From: Conoideocrella luteorostrata
Lineage: Eukaryota > Ascomycota > Sordariomycetes > Hypocreales > Clavicipitaceae
DNA length: 64,000 bases
Direction: 5' to 3'
NCBI GenBank assembly: GCA_032433595.1
Contig: JASWJB010000043.1
Coordinates: 1-64,000, forward strand
This document shows positions 9,920 to 22,585 of the stretch, one piece after another. Numbering within the stretch: the first letter of the stretch is position 1; every line of letters starts with the position of its first letter. A model generated the notes under the pieces. The model made no database searches, had not been told where the DNA came from, and was given only the letters and a program-made list of their open reading frames with translations. Both the position numbers and the translations under genes were made by a program.

Positions 9920-12900
9920 TTAGCCCAGCCCATCTCTGACCACTTTGATAGACCACGCCGTGGGAGTGGATGCTTTCACGTTTGTGTTCCACATGGCGGA
10001 AACTCTGTCGGTCAAATGAAAAAACAGACACATACCTGGTTGTCTATCCTCTACAACTAGTTCCCGTGGAAATCCACTGATGGGGAGGCATTGGTCATTT
10101 GAACCGGATGATGAGTTGTCCTGGAGACAAAGGGACATGTGGATGAGTGAGAGTTCCTTGTTTGCACCAAATTCGATCATATCTAGTTCGAAGTTTCCTC
10201 TCACGCACATCGTATTAATGATGCTTTCTGAGAGTGGTACACGGATTTCATCAGCGGGATAGCCCTGTTCCTGGATGGAAAAGTAGGGCTCGAAATCTCC
10301 ATTGACGCAAGCTTGAAGAAACTTTCCGAGGGCCTTTAAATCGTCGGAACGGTCGACGAACCTACAAAGAATGTGGCCTGCAGTAACGTGTGAGCAGATG
10401 AATCTTGAATGTGTGGAACAACTGACCTCGGCACCAAAATCCGTTTCCAACCTCTTTGATCCGACTGGGATCTGTCTCGAAGAAAAAATTGCTGGCGATG
10501 AGGCGATGCGCTGTTTCCTTGAACAGTTTTGTGTTTTGTTGCAGATACCTGGTAACCTTTCGCTCAACCATATCCATCATCGACACGTCGTCAAGTCTGG
10601 GCACATTCTCCCCAAGTTCAGGGTTGATCCTCACGTAGCGTTGCTCTCCACCGGGGATCGAACGGCCATGGAGTTGAGCGTTCTCAGCCAAAAACGACTC
10701 CCAGATGCGGTTGCAGTTGAGAATGTCGCCAAGTCTCCCACTGCCTGTCTGATATAGCTGTGTGAGGAGAGATGACTTGCCCGTCTTGTGTTTACGGTTG
10801 GGCGGTGAAAGACGCTCTGCGGGTTCGCCCGTCGAGCCATGTTTATGGCAACCGGTTCCAACAGAAACGAGTAAGTCTGGGAGGCGCCCACCGTCGTCGC
10901 CCCAGATTAGTCTCTTTTCGTGGTGAGCAACCCAAACCGGGCAGTTGTGGTACAGAGCGCCATCGAGGTACATGCCCTTGGTCTCTGGTTTCTCGTAGGG
11001 CTTAAAGAAGGGCTGTGCCGCAGTTGTAGCTCTTGCTCTTGAAGGCTGTCAGCAAAAGTCGTGAGCGCGTGTGTGGCAGGGAGTTTCTTACGCTTCCCAA
11101 ACCTTCATTTCTATATCTGGGTCCGGCGCCCTCTGGAACCGGTATGGTGTGCCTTGGCAACGTTAGTCTACACTGAATGATCCGATCAAGACTTTTATCC
11201 CACGTACCAAACGTGGAACTCTCAGGCCTGTTGTAGTTTGAGATGACAACAGCGTGCTGATCTACCGAGATGGTTGATGTAACTGCAACTTTTGTCGCCA
11301 TCTCCTCTTCAACCAACGAGCCCCCAAACAATGGTCGATTTTGGTCGAATTTCTTCCTAAGCAACTCTTCGAACGGTTTGGTCTTGTACATGCTTCCGTG
11401 ATTGAGAACGGCAAGATGTTCAAGCACGGGCACTCCTTTTAGTTCACGAGGGGTGAAGGCCTGGTGACAAAGCTCTCTGAAAATCCGGATGCAGTCTTCG
11501 ACTTTCCAATTGTTGACACCGAGCCCGAGTGAGATAATTCCGCCGGTACTGAGTCAAATGCTTAGCTCTCTACCATTTAATGCTCACTCAACTGTTGGTC
11601 TTGAATATGAGGCTGGGTAGGTATGACAAACCTTGTGCCCACAATGAGATCGAAAAAGGATTGAAGCGGCAACTCTGGGCCAAGATACCGTTCAATGTGC
11701 CGAAGTACAAGTAGAGAGACAATTCCGCGAAAACCACCTCTAAATTTTTGGATTAGTCAACCGCCGTATTGGATCTAGAATGGTTTCTTACCCATCAAGA
11801 CACAAAATTCTAACACCCGCATGTGGCGGTTTCACTCTGATCTGCCAGGGTGGCTCCCAGAAGGTCTCAGTGTAGTGAAGGGGGCATTTCTCAAGGAATA
11901 TGGTTGTAGGGGAGATTTTCTTGCCGTATGCCAGCATACATGGGTTGCAAAGTATGTGCCCGCATGGGAGGGCGTGTTCAGGCAACTCTCTCAGGCAAGC
12001 GAGACAAGTTTCATGGCTCAGAAACTTACTCGCTCCTCCGATGCTGCAGTAGAATCGGTTAATCTCTTGGAAGTGCATATCTGAAGCAATAGTTGCATTC
12101 GATAAATGGCTGCACTGGTTGTTCTGGTCGTTAAACCTGGTCTCAATCTTTTGAAGATGAGATCGGATTGAGGCGAGCCACTCTTCAAGAAATTGTTGAG
12201 GCTGAAAAGACGATTGATAGCTCCCGGGTGCAATGATCCTTCCGAACTGGTTCTGATGGCCCTTAGGGCTGTGTCCAAGCTGCCTGTTACAGCACTTTCC
12301 TCTTGAGTTTTCGAACTCGCAGGGCAAGTACAGATCAGAGAAGACTTTGATGGCATACTCACAGAACTCAATGTATACGTTGTTCAAAAGTCGATCAGCG
12401 GTACCTAGTTTCGTGCGAGTCAGCAAGCGTCGTGTGAGGTAACAATCGGCTGTTGGAATTACCTAGGAGATTTTGGCGGACAGAGTCCAAATGAAAGCAA
12501 GAGGCAAGCATAGGTGACATGGCAGTGAAGACGTGAGCCGCCTTATAGTGAGCCTGATCTGGAGACTTTGCTTGCATGAGGAGAGCAAGCTTCAGAATGT
12601 TCCCGCCAAGGTCTCTTGGGACAGGGTTGTGCTTTAGGGCCTCTTTGATGAAGTCAAAAGGGTCTGTCAGGTTCTGAGCGAAGTGGTCGAAAGCTGCTTG
12701 GAGGTAAATCTGCAGCTTTTCTGCTGTTGCAAGCATGCGAAGTCTCTTTTTGTTCAGCAGTGATGCCTTGCATTTCAACTGGATCAACTCGAACAACTTC
12801 TCGACTTGCTCGTCCATTAGCATGTAGCGGCCGCGAGCAGGTACTCGCGCAACACTGACAGAGGCATAGTAACACTTGAGTAGGTCGTGAGTTGATGAAA

Positions 12901-14275
12901 TGAGGCGTCCTCTCTCCCTCCAGATTCTGGCGTACTCTTCAACCTGCGGAACTTGGCGGATGGCATATCGGACATCATCCATGAGGAGTTGTGTAGCCGT
13001 CTCGATGTCCCACTCCTTGTCATCAACGTCCTCGGTCGCGTTGAGGACGATGACGGCGTGGGGCAGGGTTGGCTGGTTGACAGACTTGTCGATAGATGCT
13101 GCGCCCCAGCGAAGGATCTGTTCAAGTAGAGTAGACTCAAAGGCCCTATTTAACAGTCAGAATATGCTTAGGGGCTGGGCTGCGTGAAATTCCTTTTGAC
13201 ATGGCCACGAAGGTCGTTGAATGGGACAAGGTGCAAGACGAGGGGGCTTGCAGCCAAGGGAGAAGAAATCATTACCTGGGATTTCGGATCACAAAAACGA
13301 CGACATCGGAGAAGGTGTAGAGAAGGCGAGGGTATAGTTGCGTGACAGAGAACTCCCTCTTCTTCATCTCTGGGTTAGATGCCCAAAGGATCTTGCGCTG
13401 TGAACCGTACCGAGACTTTTTCAGCTTGGCCTTGGAATCGACTTGCAACAGAGGCTGTAAACTAGGCCGGATCCCTGAGCTATCATCTCTGTTGAATGTT
13501 CGATGCTTCAGTCCTCGGGGGATTCTTTCGCCGCCGTTGAGGCCCTCGCAGTCGGCAAAAAGCATGGGAATCGGTGAATGGAAAGATGAAGGCTCCCCGT
13601 AGAGGTGAACATCGCCAGTAGTCGGCAACCGGTCATTGGCAGAAGAAGTTACAGGAGAGGGTAGCTTAATTCTGCTCTCAGCTTGGGCGCGCTCAATGAG
13701 GATTTTGATTAGCGTGCTCTTGCCGGCACCTGTTTGATATTAGTTCCATCTACTCTGACGCTCCAAGAGTGTTGGGGTTAAGACTCACCTGTCTGGCCAA
13801 TAAAGGAGACCAGTTGCGGAAAACGATCTTGGGTCTCTTCGCTCTGACTCTCGCTCATGAGGGCAGCAAATCTCCCGTAGTCTTGGAAGACTTGTTGCTG
13901 GGACAGATCACGAACAACGCCGAACCAAGTTGTATCGTCGTCCAACTCGAGGCTCTTCTCATGATCTACGTTCGAAGTCGTGGGTTCCAGGATACCTCGG
14001 AGGCGAGTGATAACATGGGGATCCGATTTCTCGTGTGGCCGCCCACCCCAACCAGTGGCCCCATCAGCATGGAGCACCCAGGTTGACCAGCAAGTGTCGC
14101 AGAATGGAAGGTTGTTGCATTGAATGCAGATGAAGGTCTTGGTATGCACACGGCATTCGTGACATGGTTTATAGGAAGGCTGGGCCAGCGGGGGTGGAGG
14201 GGGAGGGGGTGGTGGACGAACAGGTCGTCGGGGATATGTGTCGCCAGTTGAGAATTCGATAGAAGAAGACGCCAT
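9920..14275 (-). CDS. Multidomain B-box / GTPase / RING / patatin phospholipase protein
   Basis: Nine exons on the minus strand (13789-14275, 13276-13729, 12463-13145, 11792-12404, 11632-11739, 11208-11548, 11092-11152, 10427-11037, 9920-10377) give 1271 residues. A proline run (about 21-29) precedes a B-box-like finger (C38, C41, C50, C53, C59, C62, then His). A P-loop GTPase follows: GQTGAGKST (160-168) and G3 motif DCEG (222-225), close to the DTEG of guanylate-binding proteins. A RING-like finger has C675, C678, C689, H691, C694, C697, C715 and H718. The patatin domain has oxyanion loop DGGGFRG (745-751), GTSTG with nucleophile S782, and DGA with D941, so the catalytic dyad is intact. The codon for S782 spans an intron. 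About 300 further C-terminal residues are unassigned, and a small extra intron near 10040 is possible. I infer NTP-gated, oligomer-controlled lipid hydrolysis, in the manner of fungal NLR-like and incompatibility proteins. Confidence 0.85.
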
Positions 14276-15318
14276 TGCAGAAGTGAGACTGGGCAATCAT
14301 CAATAACAATGAGCCTTTATGACCGCGGGTTCGACCTTGACGACCAAAGAGGGGTGAGCAGCGCGTTTTAAGTACGGAGTAGAGTCCTCCATAGAGAGGT
14401 GCATAAATCAGGCTCTGGGTTGAACGTCAGTTAGATGTGCAAGTAGCCCCCTGGATCTACATATTGCGAGCGAGGCTCAATATTCAATAGTCAGTAAGCG
14501 CTTAGCAGCAGCAGGCTGGCCGGCTAGCACTGCGCCAGGAGGATGTGCACCTATCACCGCTTTAGAATGCAGAGTCAGCTGGGCACATGTCCACCGCCAT
14601 GCAGCAAGTTTTCTCGCTCATTGGGAGGTTGTAAAGACTCTCCTTGCTCGGGGGGGCGGAGCCTGCTTCCCAGAGGTGTGAAGCTGAGACAGTACTCCGT
14701 AGTTTTACGACTTGTTGGCAGGGCGCATGTTTGCTTTCGTATAATAAGAAAATCCAAGCCGACCAACAGGGCCGCGAGAAATCGGCTGCTGGGACTATAT
14801 CGCCTACACTGCAGTAAAGCTGGCTTAGACTGTCTAGGATATAATTACTTTAGGACTAGTACTCCGTACTTCTACTTCTATCCACGGAGTACTCCGTACT
14901 TTTAGGATATAATATCTTTTACGGCTAAAAGTGGGTTTTCGCGTTAGTTTTATAGCCTAAAGCTACTACTTAAGCTAAGTACGGAATAAGAGGTAGATGC
15001 TTGTATCTGAACGGCCCTACCATGCTTAGAATGTTATTGCAAAGAGGAAAAAGCCCGTGCACTATCTCCTTGATGACCGTAAGGCTACACTTTTCGACTC
15101 GGACCCACAGACACCCTTGTCAGCACGGATGACCTAGAGTGGCCTTTGGTACGGAGTAGTGCTCCGAAACCTGCCACACCAAAAACAACACACAACGCGT
15201 TTTGCGGCAGTACCGGCGATCAGTGACCCGCGGCAAAGCTCCCAGCAAAGCTCGCAATATCGCGAGGCATCGCGGTCAGATCCGTCCTTCAACTACGATA
15301 AGGCCAGTTATTTAGCAA
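14276..15318. other. Intergenic interval rich in TACGGAGTA words
   Basis: Promoter side of the patatin gene and 3' side of the esterase gene. Copies of TACGGAGTA or its complement lie at 14373, 14693, 14860, 14890 and 15150. Positions 14884-14897 form the perfect palindrome ACGGAGTACTCCGT. No gene seen. Confidence 0.6.
14860..14898. repeat. TACTCCGTA pair including a perfect 14-bp palindrome
   Basis: TACTCCGTA lies at 14860-14868 and at 14890-14898. The second is embedded in the perfect palindrome ACGGAGTACTCCGT (14884-14897). Confidence 0.8.
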
Positions 15319-16417
15319 CTAAGCTGCCCAGGCCTCCAACTTTTCCTTTGCGAACTGCAACGCGATCGAAATAGCCTCCTGAGCGGGCTTAAAACCAGGG
15401 ACACTCGTAAAGCCATGTGACACTCCAGGGTAGATCTTAACAATAGATTCGCTCCCCGTCATCATCCATTTCATACCCATCAAAAGCGTATCATCTAGAA
15501 GCGGATCCTCTGTTCCACATATGAATAGAGCTGGGGCCAGTGAGCCCTGCACTCTTGACAGGCCCTCTATATCGTCATACAGAGGCGAGACCAGTGGATT
15601 GCGGCGGTCTGCAGGAGCCATGCCAGGCGTATACGCGTCGCGAAACTGCTGCATGATCTCCCGGTTAATAATAAGCGGTCGCTGGAAAGAGGACATCTTG
15701 GGTAGATTCAGTGTAAGGTCAAACTGACCAAAGGGGAAAATAATTCCCGCAATTCGGTGGGCTGGACGAGTGCGAAGCAGATGAAATGCAGTAAGGGCAG
15801 TAAGACACGAGCCCGCGGATTCGCCACCCAAAAGAGCCAGACTGGCGCCAAACATGGCAGGCCCGTAATCGACAAGGTGCTCAACTACATCGAAGCAGTC
15901 GTGGACTGCAGCGGGCCAGGGATCCTCGGGCGCGAGGCGGTACCCGACAGAGATGGCGGTCAACTGGAGGTTGTTGGCGTATCTTCGAAGGTTAATGTCG
16001 TTGCTGTAGTGCCGCCGGTTGTTAGCAGAGTTATGGATGTGCTTGAGTTTGAGTTGAGAGCAACGCGCGCACTCACTGTTGATGGCTACTCAAGACAAAC
16101 CCGCCGCCATGGATATGAAGGTAGATGCCTCTACTAGGCTGGCCGTTGTCTGGTTTGTAAATGCGAATAGGAATGGTGCGTCCTGGATTTCTCGACAACA
16201 ACCTCGCCTCCTTGGCCTCGATAAGTGAGACCGGTGGAGGGAATGGCAGCTCTCCCTTCTCTCTCATCTCGCGATATTTGGCCGCACCGATCTCGTACCA
16301 TTTGGGCACCTCGGAAGTGATCGTCTCAAGCCTGGCATTGATCTTTATTGTGTCTTGTGCAACATTGGCCTGGATAAATCTAGAAGAGTCAAGGGTGATG
16401 TCGCTAGCAATCGCCAT
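15319..16417 (-). CDS. Alpha/beta-hydrolase, hormone-sensitive-lipase family (esterase/lipase)
   Basis: Two exons (16077-16417 and 15319-16003; 73-bp intron with GTGAGT donor, CTAAC branch and CAG acceptor) give 341 residues. The HSL-type oxyanion motif HGGG is at 103-106, followed by YRLAPEDPWPAA and the nucleophile elbow GESAG (S176, a GDSAG variant). The acid is in GTEDPLLDD and the histidine in GVSHGF, so the triad is complete. The start is the first ATG after an open but Met-poor upstream stretch (MAIASD). Such enzymes cleave short-chain or xenobiotic esters, probably in the cytosol since I see no signal peptide. The substrate cannot be inferred. Confidence 0.88.
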
Positions 16418-17752
16418 AATGGATGCGGATATGTAGGTGCAGGAAGTTGGCGGTGCTACCGCAAATACTGGTGTAGACAAAGAGCTACTTCTTATACTCA
16501 ACACCATTATCAGTGCTTGGACACAGTGAATGCATGGTTCCTGGTTTGCCGGCTGACCATTGACGTTCATCCCACCTGCAAGTGGGTGGCTCACATACGA
16601 TGAATCACTGCGCCGTAAAAGCCTTTCACTCAACCCAAAGTATGGACCATGTACTAATGCTCACACATGTAGCTGCTAACTACATTGCACAACCGATTAC
16701 ATTTCGAGTCGCGTGAATGTATGCGCCAATGTATCTCACCTACTTTAAAATTGAAAAATAAATCACGGTACGGCCCATCGTCGTAGAAGGGGGGATATTA
16801 ATATGCCCGATCAAATCATCCTTGTATGCAAGATGGGCGTGACCCTCCGATTCTCAAATTCGAGACAGCAATACTGCAATTAAAATTAGAGCACAACGCT
16901 GCCAGCGCAAATATACTCCGTGCTTTAGGGTTGTCTTTTCGACGTAGCCCAAGTCATCTAATCGCTGTATGCGGCGAGTGGGACGAACACCGGCAGACGT
17001 TTTCGTTTGATCAAGTTCCTTTGTGCTGCTCTGACACGACGTCACGGCGAATGGCGGTCAACATAGGCGCCGCAAATAAGAAAACGCGCACGCTCTGTCC
17101 TAGAGCAATCTCCTGTAGCATATTCTAGCATACCATATAGAATTCCGTGGAATTAGATTGAAATTCTTAGGATGAAGGTTCTTTTCGTGGTTTGACCAAA
17201 AATGGAGAACAATAGGCATCTACGTCACATCTCGTGGTCTGAACACGACGAACAATAGAGACATGGTCTGACCGCAGTACGCATGAACAGCTACAAATTT
17301 ACTCGCCAGATTAGACAGAAACCAAGGACAGTTCTACACCGCAAGTAGGTCATCCGCAGCAGCTCCTAGCTAGCAACGATGTAAAATCCTACAAAAAATA
17401 AAGCTCTACATTATTATTGTGAACACGCTTTACATATGGCCAGTGACATAATGAGAAAAGTGATTATTTCAAGAGTTCTGAACCTTATGATTACAAGATA
17501 GATTTGATGAGGCTCTTGCTCCTAATTAGCCTAAAGCTGATGGCGGAATCATTACGTAGCGTTTAAATTTGCAGGGCTGGTCCATTGATTTACAATAAGG
17601 CATCTACATCCGTTCCTACTTACACCCCAATATCTAGCAGAGCGCTTCCTCTTCTGCTACTGCGAAATATAGACAAGATTGATTCTAAATACATTCTGAT
17701 GCTAGGCAAGAACGGGAGGACGAAACAGAAGATTTTGCTTTCGTGGCGTGCA

Positions 17753-17980
17753 TCACACGACTTTCTTCAAGCATATGCATACAGCGCTACCGATATTATA
17801 TGCAAACAATGCCGAGTGTGATTGCGAGGAAATTTTAAATGCATAAATGCTTCCCCACTGGTTGTTTGCTCTGAATGCTGGGCACCCTCTTACTTGAACC
17901 GAACCACTCGAGAGCACGAGTCCGGTTAATAATACCAGTAAGCTGAAAGTAGGAACTTTTATTAACTTTAGTCCGGACAT
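17753..17980 (-). CDS. Possible small secreted peptide ORF (75 aa)
   Basis: ATG at 17980 opens MSGLKLIKVP, then the hydrophobic core FSLLVLLTGLVLSSG, a plausible signal peptide cleaved near SSG-SV. The mature part would be about 45 residues with three cysteines (GCPAF, VCIC). I recognise no homologue, and a 3' intron cannot be excluded. It may be a chance ORF in AT-rich DNA. Confidence 0.3.
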   Translation of the reverse strand: MSGLKLIKVPTFSLLVLLTGLVLSSGSVQVRGCPAFRANNQWGSIYAFKISSQSHSALFAYNIGSAVCICLKKVV

Positions 17981-18322
17981 GTTTGGACGAGTTATTAAGC
18001 TAAATTGAAATCTGATGTCGATCAGGGACCGCTCAGGAGAATCTGTTCCGGTCGATGACGTAGCATCGTGGTCACCGCACGAGGCCTGGTAATCGGTCGC
18101 GTATTTGATGGCGCTTCTATATCCTCACAGCATGAGGGAAATACTACCATCGAAAAAAAAGCTCACCGCACCAAATATCCATCAGAATTATGGATAAATG
18201 CGGGAAGTAGCTTGATCAAAAGCCTATCGGTGGCGCATTCATTGCAAATCCATGACGTTTGAATTGGGTCATCCAGCGGATGTTGTGGGTCACTCAATTT
18301 CCTCCTCTACATTGGGCTTCTG

Positions 18323-18329
18323 TATAAAA
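18323..18329 (+). promoter_or_regulatory. TATA-like box of the SDR gene
   Basis: TATAAAA sits about 135 bp upstream of the SDR ATG at 18463, followed by A-rich leader sequence. Position and sequence suit a fungal core promoter; assigned by eye. Confidence 0.4.
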
Positions 18330-18462
18330 CCCTCATCATTTAAAAAAAAAAAATACTCTTCGCGGTTACATGCTATACTATCTCTCTCGTGAAGATCACA
18401 TCGTTGAAAAAAAAACGTCTCTAACATCGAACCCAGAAGACTCACAAGGGTATACAGCAGCC

Positions 18463-19523
18463 ATGGCGTCGCAATTCAATAATGGTACTCCTAAAGCGCT
18501 CAGCATGTGAATAGGCAACGTCGCTAATGTCATAACTACAGAGGATCAAATCCCCATTTCGGAGCAAAGTTTCCCAGGCAAGGATCATAAAATGCCCGGC
18601 CCGATGCCAGTTAGAGAGGAGCTTCCGGAAGCAGGTGGCGTAAAAACCACCTACAAAGCTGCGAACAAGCTACAGGGCAAAAGGGCATTGATCACGGGAG
18701 GCGACAGTGGCATTGGAGCTGCCACTGCAGTTTTATTTGCTAAAGAAGGAGCCGAGTTAACCCTCGCATATCTCCCAGAGGAGGAAAAGGATGCGCAAGA
18801 CACCAAAAATCAAATTGAAAAACAGGGTGGAACCTGCTACCTCGTGTCCGCTGATCTTGTCAAAAGGGAAAACTGCCAAAGGGTCATCGACTTCGCAGTG
18901 GAGAAAATGAACGGCATTGATATCTTGTTCAATAATGCGGCTTGTGCGTCGACGAGCTTCATCCCATAGACGACAAAAGGCTAACGAATTGACAGATCAA
19001 ATGATGGTGGAGGACATTGCGGATTTATCGGAAGATCAATGGGTCCATACCTTCAACATCAACATGCACTCGTACTTCTACATGGCCAAATATGCTCTTA
19101 AACATATGCGGGTCGGATCTGTTATTATAAACAACGCATCCATCAACGCATACATTGGTCGACCGGATTTACTGGACTACACGTCCTCCAAAGGTGCAAT
19201 TGTCTCTTTTACAAGAGGCTTAAGCAATCAGTACATCTCAAAGGGCGTTCGTGTTAATGCTGTTGCTCCTGGTCCAGGTAGGATTGTTTACATCCAACAC
19301 ATCGTTTGAACTACTGACTAACTCTGGTTCCATCGCAGTATGGACCCCTCTCATTCCCGCTACGATGAATGAGAAGGCGCAGAAAGAATTCACCAGTCCA
19401 ATGGGTCGACCGGCACAGCCATCTGAGATTGCTGCTTGCGTTGTGTTCCTTGCGTCAATGGACAGTTCTTGCGTGAGTGGTCAAACACTGCACTGCAATG
19501 GTGGCGTGGTTGTGAATGGATAA
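18463..19523 (+). CDS. Short-chain dehydrogenase/reductase (glucose/ribitol dehydrogenase-like)
   Basis: Four exons (18463-18484, 18542-18943, 18996-19277, 19339-19523) give 296 residues. The tiny first exon encodes MASQFNN and joins to EDQIPISEQSFPGKDHK, the N-terminal extension typical of stress-type SDRs near bacterial general-stress oxidoreductases. The Rossmann motif TGGDSGIG is at 59-66 and the NNAA motif at 138-141. The catalytic set is S190, Y203 and K207 (YTSSK), and the C-terminus carries SGQTLHCNGGVVVNG. The joins restore NNAAYQMMVED and VAPGPVWTPL without gaps. Function: NAD(P)-dependent oxidation or reduction of a sugar or polyol (family inference). Probably cytosolic. Confidence 0.9.
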
Positions 19524-20975
19524 ATGTAAAATGATAATTAGACTTTTCGGTGTGGAAGAGTAGAGTCATTTAAAAGCTCATCGGTTGACGCAATAGTAGA
19601 ATGATACATTGCAACATATCTTGAAGCACTGTGCCATCGCAGACGGCGGATTGTAGAAACAAATCTGTGATTGACTGTGATACCTTGGGAGAAAGTCCGC
19701 AAGCTAACTAATAAAAAGTCTTCCGTAGTGGTCAGTGTTCTGAACACTGAGTCAGTGTATCAAGGAATGTGGCATCGCGCCCCCCTGAATTGCCTCTGTC
19801 GAGGCAACAAGGCCTCTTCTAGCCGAACAATATCATCACCTCATTCCTTAAACAGTCTGAACCAACCACTCCGTCGTGCCTAGGCGGACAGTGCCGTCGG
19901 CGAAATGTATTGGGGAAACACCAAATTACGACTGCCTGTTTACAATTACGCAGGTTTCATTTGGCAGTCAATGTCTTGCGCGGGGTATAGCCGCCTCGAT
20001 AATGCAACCTTGCGAATTGAGCTGAGTCCATGAGTGACGAAAAAAAATTTTATTCAGGTAAATTATCTGCTCTTGCGGACGTCACGAGGTTTTGTATACT
20101 GACGTGAGACGGGTGCTATACTGTGCTATTGTGACGAATGAATGCAGGACGATGGCGTGAAGGTCTTCCAAGGTGGTCGAGAATAAGTCTCTGCTGCTTG
20201 CGTATGAGATGAAGAAAAACCCTCAGATTTTGACCCGACTTTGATGACGAGCTTCTTGGATGAAAGCACTGGCAAACTGAGGGTCTCAACGGTTTCTGAT
20301 GTCATGAGATAAATAGCGCGAGTTCTTCAGTGCGGTGGCTATTCTAGGCATGGTCTTCTTATCAGAGCCGCCGAGCATAACCTTATTATTGCTCAGAAGT
20401 TTGAGCATACACATGTACAGTCATGCTGGCTACCAGTGGCTTGTTGGCTCGAGCACTCATTCAGTGATGTCAATACAGGCGCCACAAGCAAACAGATTCG
20501 CATTCCTAGTTCAGGTCCGCGGAGAGTTGAGTCCGTCCGTGGAACTCTAGACGCCCCGCGTAACGCCGACCCATTCATTGTGCAATAATGTTTCAGCCCT
20601 CCACACGTCCCATGTCTGGCAAGCGGCGTACATGCCATCCATCTTATCAATCAAATCAGATAACTGTGAGTCCCATCGCCCCACCGATACCCCTGTGTGT
20701 ACGCGTGCACGAGTAAGCCGGGCAATTCAAAGCCCGTTCGGTGATTTCGATCCTGGCAAACAATACTGCGTTCCTAGACATATATAACTATTTGTCAGGC
20801 CATCTCGGACAGAGATCCGGGCCGGAATGTCCATGGAGGTTCCGTGTCGGACTTGGCCAGAAGCACCCTGATACAGTCAAAGGGATATGAATAGCACTGC
20901 CCCATTTGCTGCATTTCCGATTCTATCTCTTCTATGCGCTCACCCTTTTTTGTGTTGGCAAATTGCTAGCCAAAA
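19524..20975. other. Intergenic interval, no gene seen
   Basis: About 1.45 kb holding the 3' flank of the SDR gene and the promoter of the FAD oxidoreductase. A poly-A stretch lies at 20040-20047. I see no conserved motif or repeat. Confidence 0.5.
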
Positions 20976-22441
20976 ATGTTGTCCAAGGCAGGTCTCTACG
21001 CCCGCATAGCAGGCTACATGTTCGTCATAATAGGCGAAGAACTCTCCTACATTTTCAGCAAGGCCGCAGTCCGCCTCCGCGCCCGGCTATTCGGATCCAT
21101 CGATCCCGCGCAACGAGATCGCACCATCGTCATTGTCGGCGCCTCGTTTGCGGGCCATCACGTCGCGCGCTTGGTCGCAGGTCAACTCTCCCCCCAGAGC
21201 CGGTATCGCGTGGTGGTGATTGAGCCGAACAGCCACTTCCAATTTACATGGGTGCTGCCCCGGTTTTGCGTCGTCAAGGGGCATGAAGAGAAAGCATTTA
21301 TTCCGTATGGGCGGTACGCCTCCAGTTTGCCTGGCGTGTTGGAATGGATTCAAGACCGGGTGGTGAGCATTGACAAGACGCACGTGAGACTGGCGAAGGG
21401 ACTGGACCCCATACAGTATGATTACTTGGTTCTCGCTACGGGTTCGGGTGTCAAGACTGGGCTGCCGTCACGGGTGAATGCGACGGAGAAGAGCGCCGGT
21501 GTTGAGTTGATTCGCGACGTGCAGAGGGGGATTGAGACTGCCAAGACGGTCGTGGTTGTGGGGGGCGGTGCGGCCGGCATGGAGGTTGCCACTGATGCGA
21601 AAGATTTGTACCCCGACAAGAACATTATCTTGGTTCATTCGCGGCCTGCCGTCATGCATAGGTTCGGAAAGAGGCTGCAGGATGAGGCGATGCAGGCGCT
21701 GAAGAGGCTGGGTGTCGAGGTGATTCTAGAGGATCGTGTGGTGGATGAGGATCCTGCCGCGAAGAAGGTTACATTGCGGTCGGGAAGAGAGATTTCCTGC
21801 GATTACTTTGTAAGTCCATCATTGACCCCAAGTTCCTTTTCTCTCGCCCTCTCCGAAATATGGCGTTGCTCATCACGGCCTCGGCACCACCAGGTCAACT
21901 GCACCGGACAAGCACCCTGCTCTCAAGTCCTCGCCTCTGTCTCGCCAAACTCGATCTCCCCCAACGGATACATCAAAGTCAAGCCAACGCTTCAAGTTGC
22001 CGACGAAGAGCTCTCTCACGTGTACGCCTGCGGGGACGTGGCTGACACCGAGACGCCCTGTCCGAATGCGCGATCTGCGCTGCGCCAAGCGACCACTGTG
22101 GCGAGGAACGTCTTGAGAGCTGTAGACGGAAAGGAGCCAAAATATGAATATAGGAGTCACTGGGCAGACACATTCATTAAATTGACGCTAGGTTTGGTAA
22201 GTTTTCTGCTCGGCTTTATTCAGCAGCATCTAGATCTACAAGGATATCATATGCATTGAGCTGACGAGATGTCCAGGACCGCTCGACAACTTTCATGGGC
22301 GACGGACACAAGGATCTAATGTTCAGGGCAAAGGAGAAGAACATCACGCTTATGGTCAAGCAGACCTGGGCGCGACTAGGGCAGACGCCGTATGAAGACA
22401 AGTACGATGGGAAGGAGGGCGAGGAGGTCAAGCTAGAATAG
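20976..22441 (+). CDS. AIF/FSP1-like FAD-dependent NAD(P)H oxidoreductase
   Basis: Three exons (20976-21809, 21894-22196, 22277-22441) give 433 residues. The first intron is 84 bp and has no stop in frame, so it could be mistaken for coding, but GTAAGT...CAG splicing joins CDYF to VNCTGQAP. The second intron restores the C-terminus LDRSTTFMGDGHKDLMFR. FAD-binding VIVGASFAG (52-60) and NAD(P)-binding VVVGGGAAGME (about 193-203) are both intact, and YACGDVADTE is the FAD-ribityl motif. The N-terminal hydrophobic segment (residues 10-30) suggests a membrane or mitochondrial anchor. Family members are single-component flavoproteins that reduce quinones. It converges with the methyltransferase, leaving 144 bp between stops. 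Confidence 0.9.
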
Positions 22442-22585
22442 AGGTGGAAACAATGTCTGGCTAGGTAGTGATGTAGATTTGCTATATTTCAGTCGGTCAA
22501 TAGTCGCTATGGGCAAAACAACATCAAGAACATCATGTCTAGGCAAAATTTCTCACAGTGGCCCATTCCCACGTGTCACTTCGGC

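Larger units (their letters stand above)
16418..18462. other. Divergent intergenic interval
   Basis: About 2 kb between the minus-strand esterase start and the plus-strand SDR start. AT-rich, with only short uninformative frames apart from the possible small secreted ORF at 17753-17980. A TATA-like box near 18323 and A-runs at 18341-18352 and 18407-18415 belong to the SDR promoter/leader. Confidence 0.5.

Noticed and set aside
21810..21893. Reading straight through the first intron of the FAD oxidoreductase
   Set aside because: The 84-bp insert is in frame but has GTAAGT and CAG borders, is rich in Ser/Arg/His unlike the flanks, and interrupts the conserved DYFV-x-CTG region.
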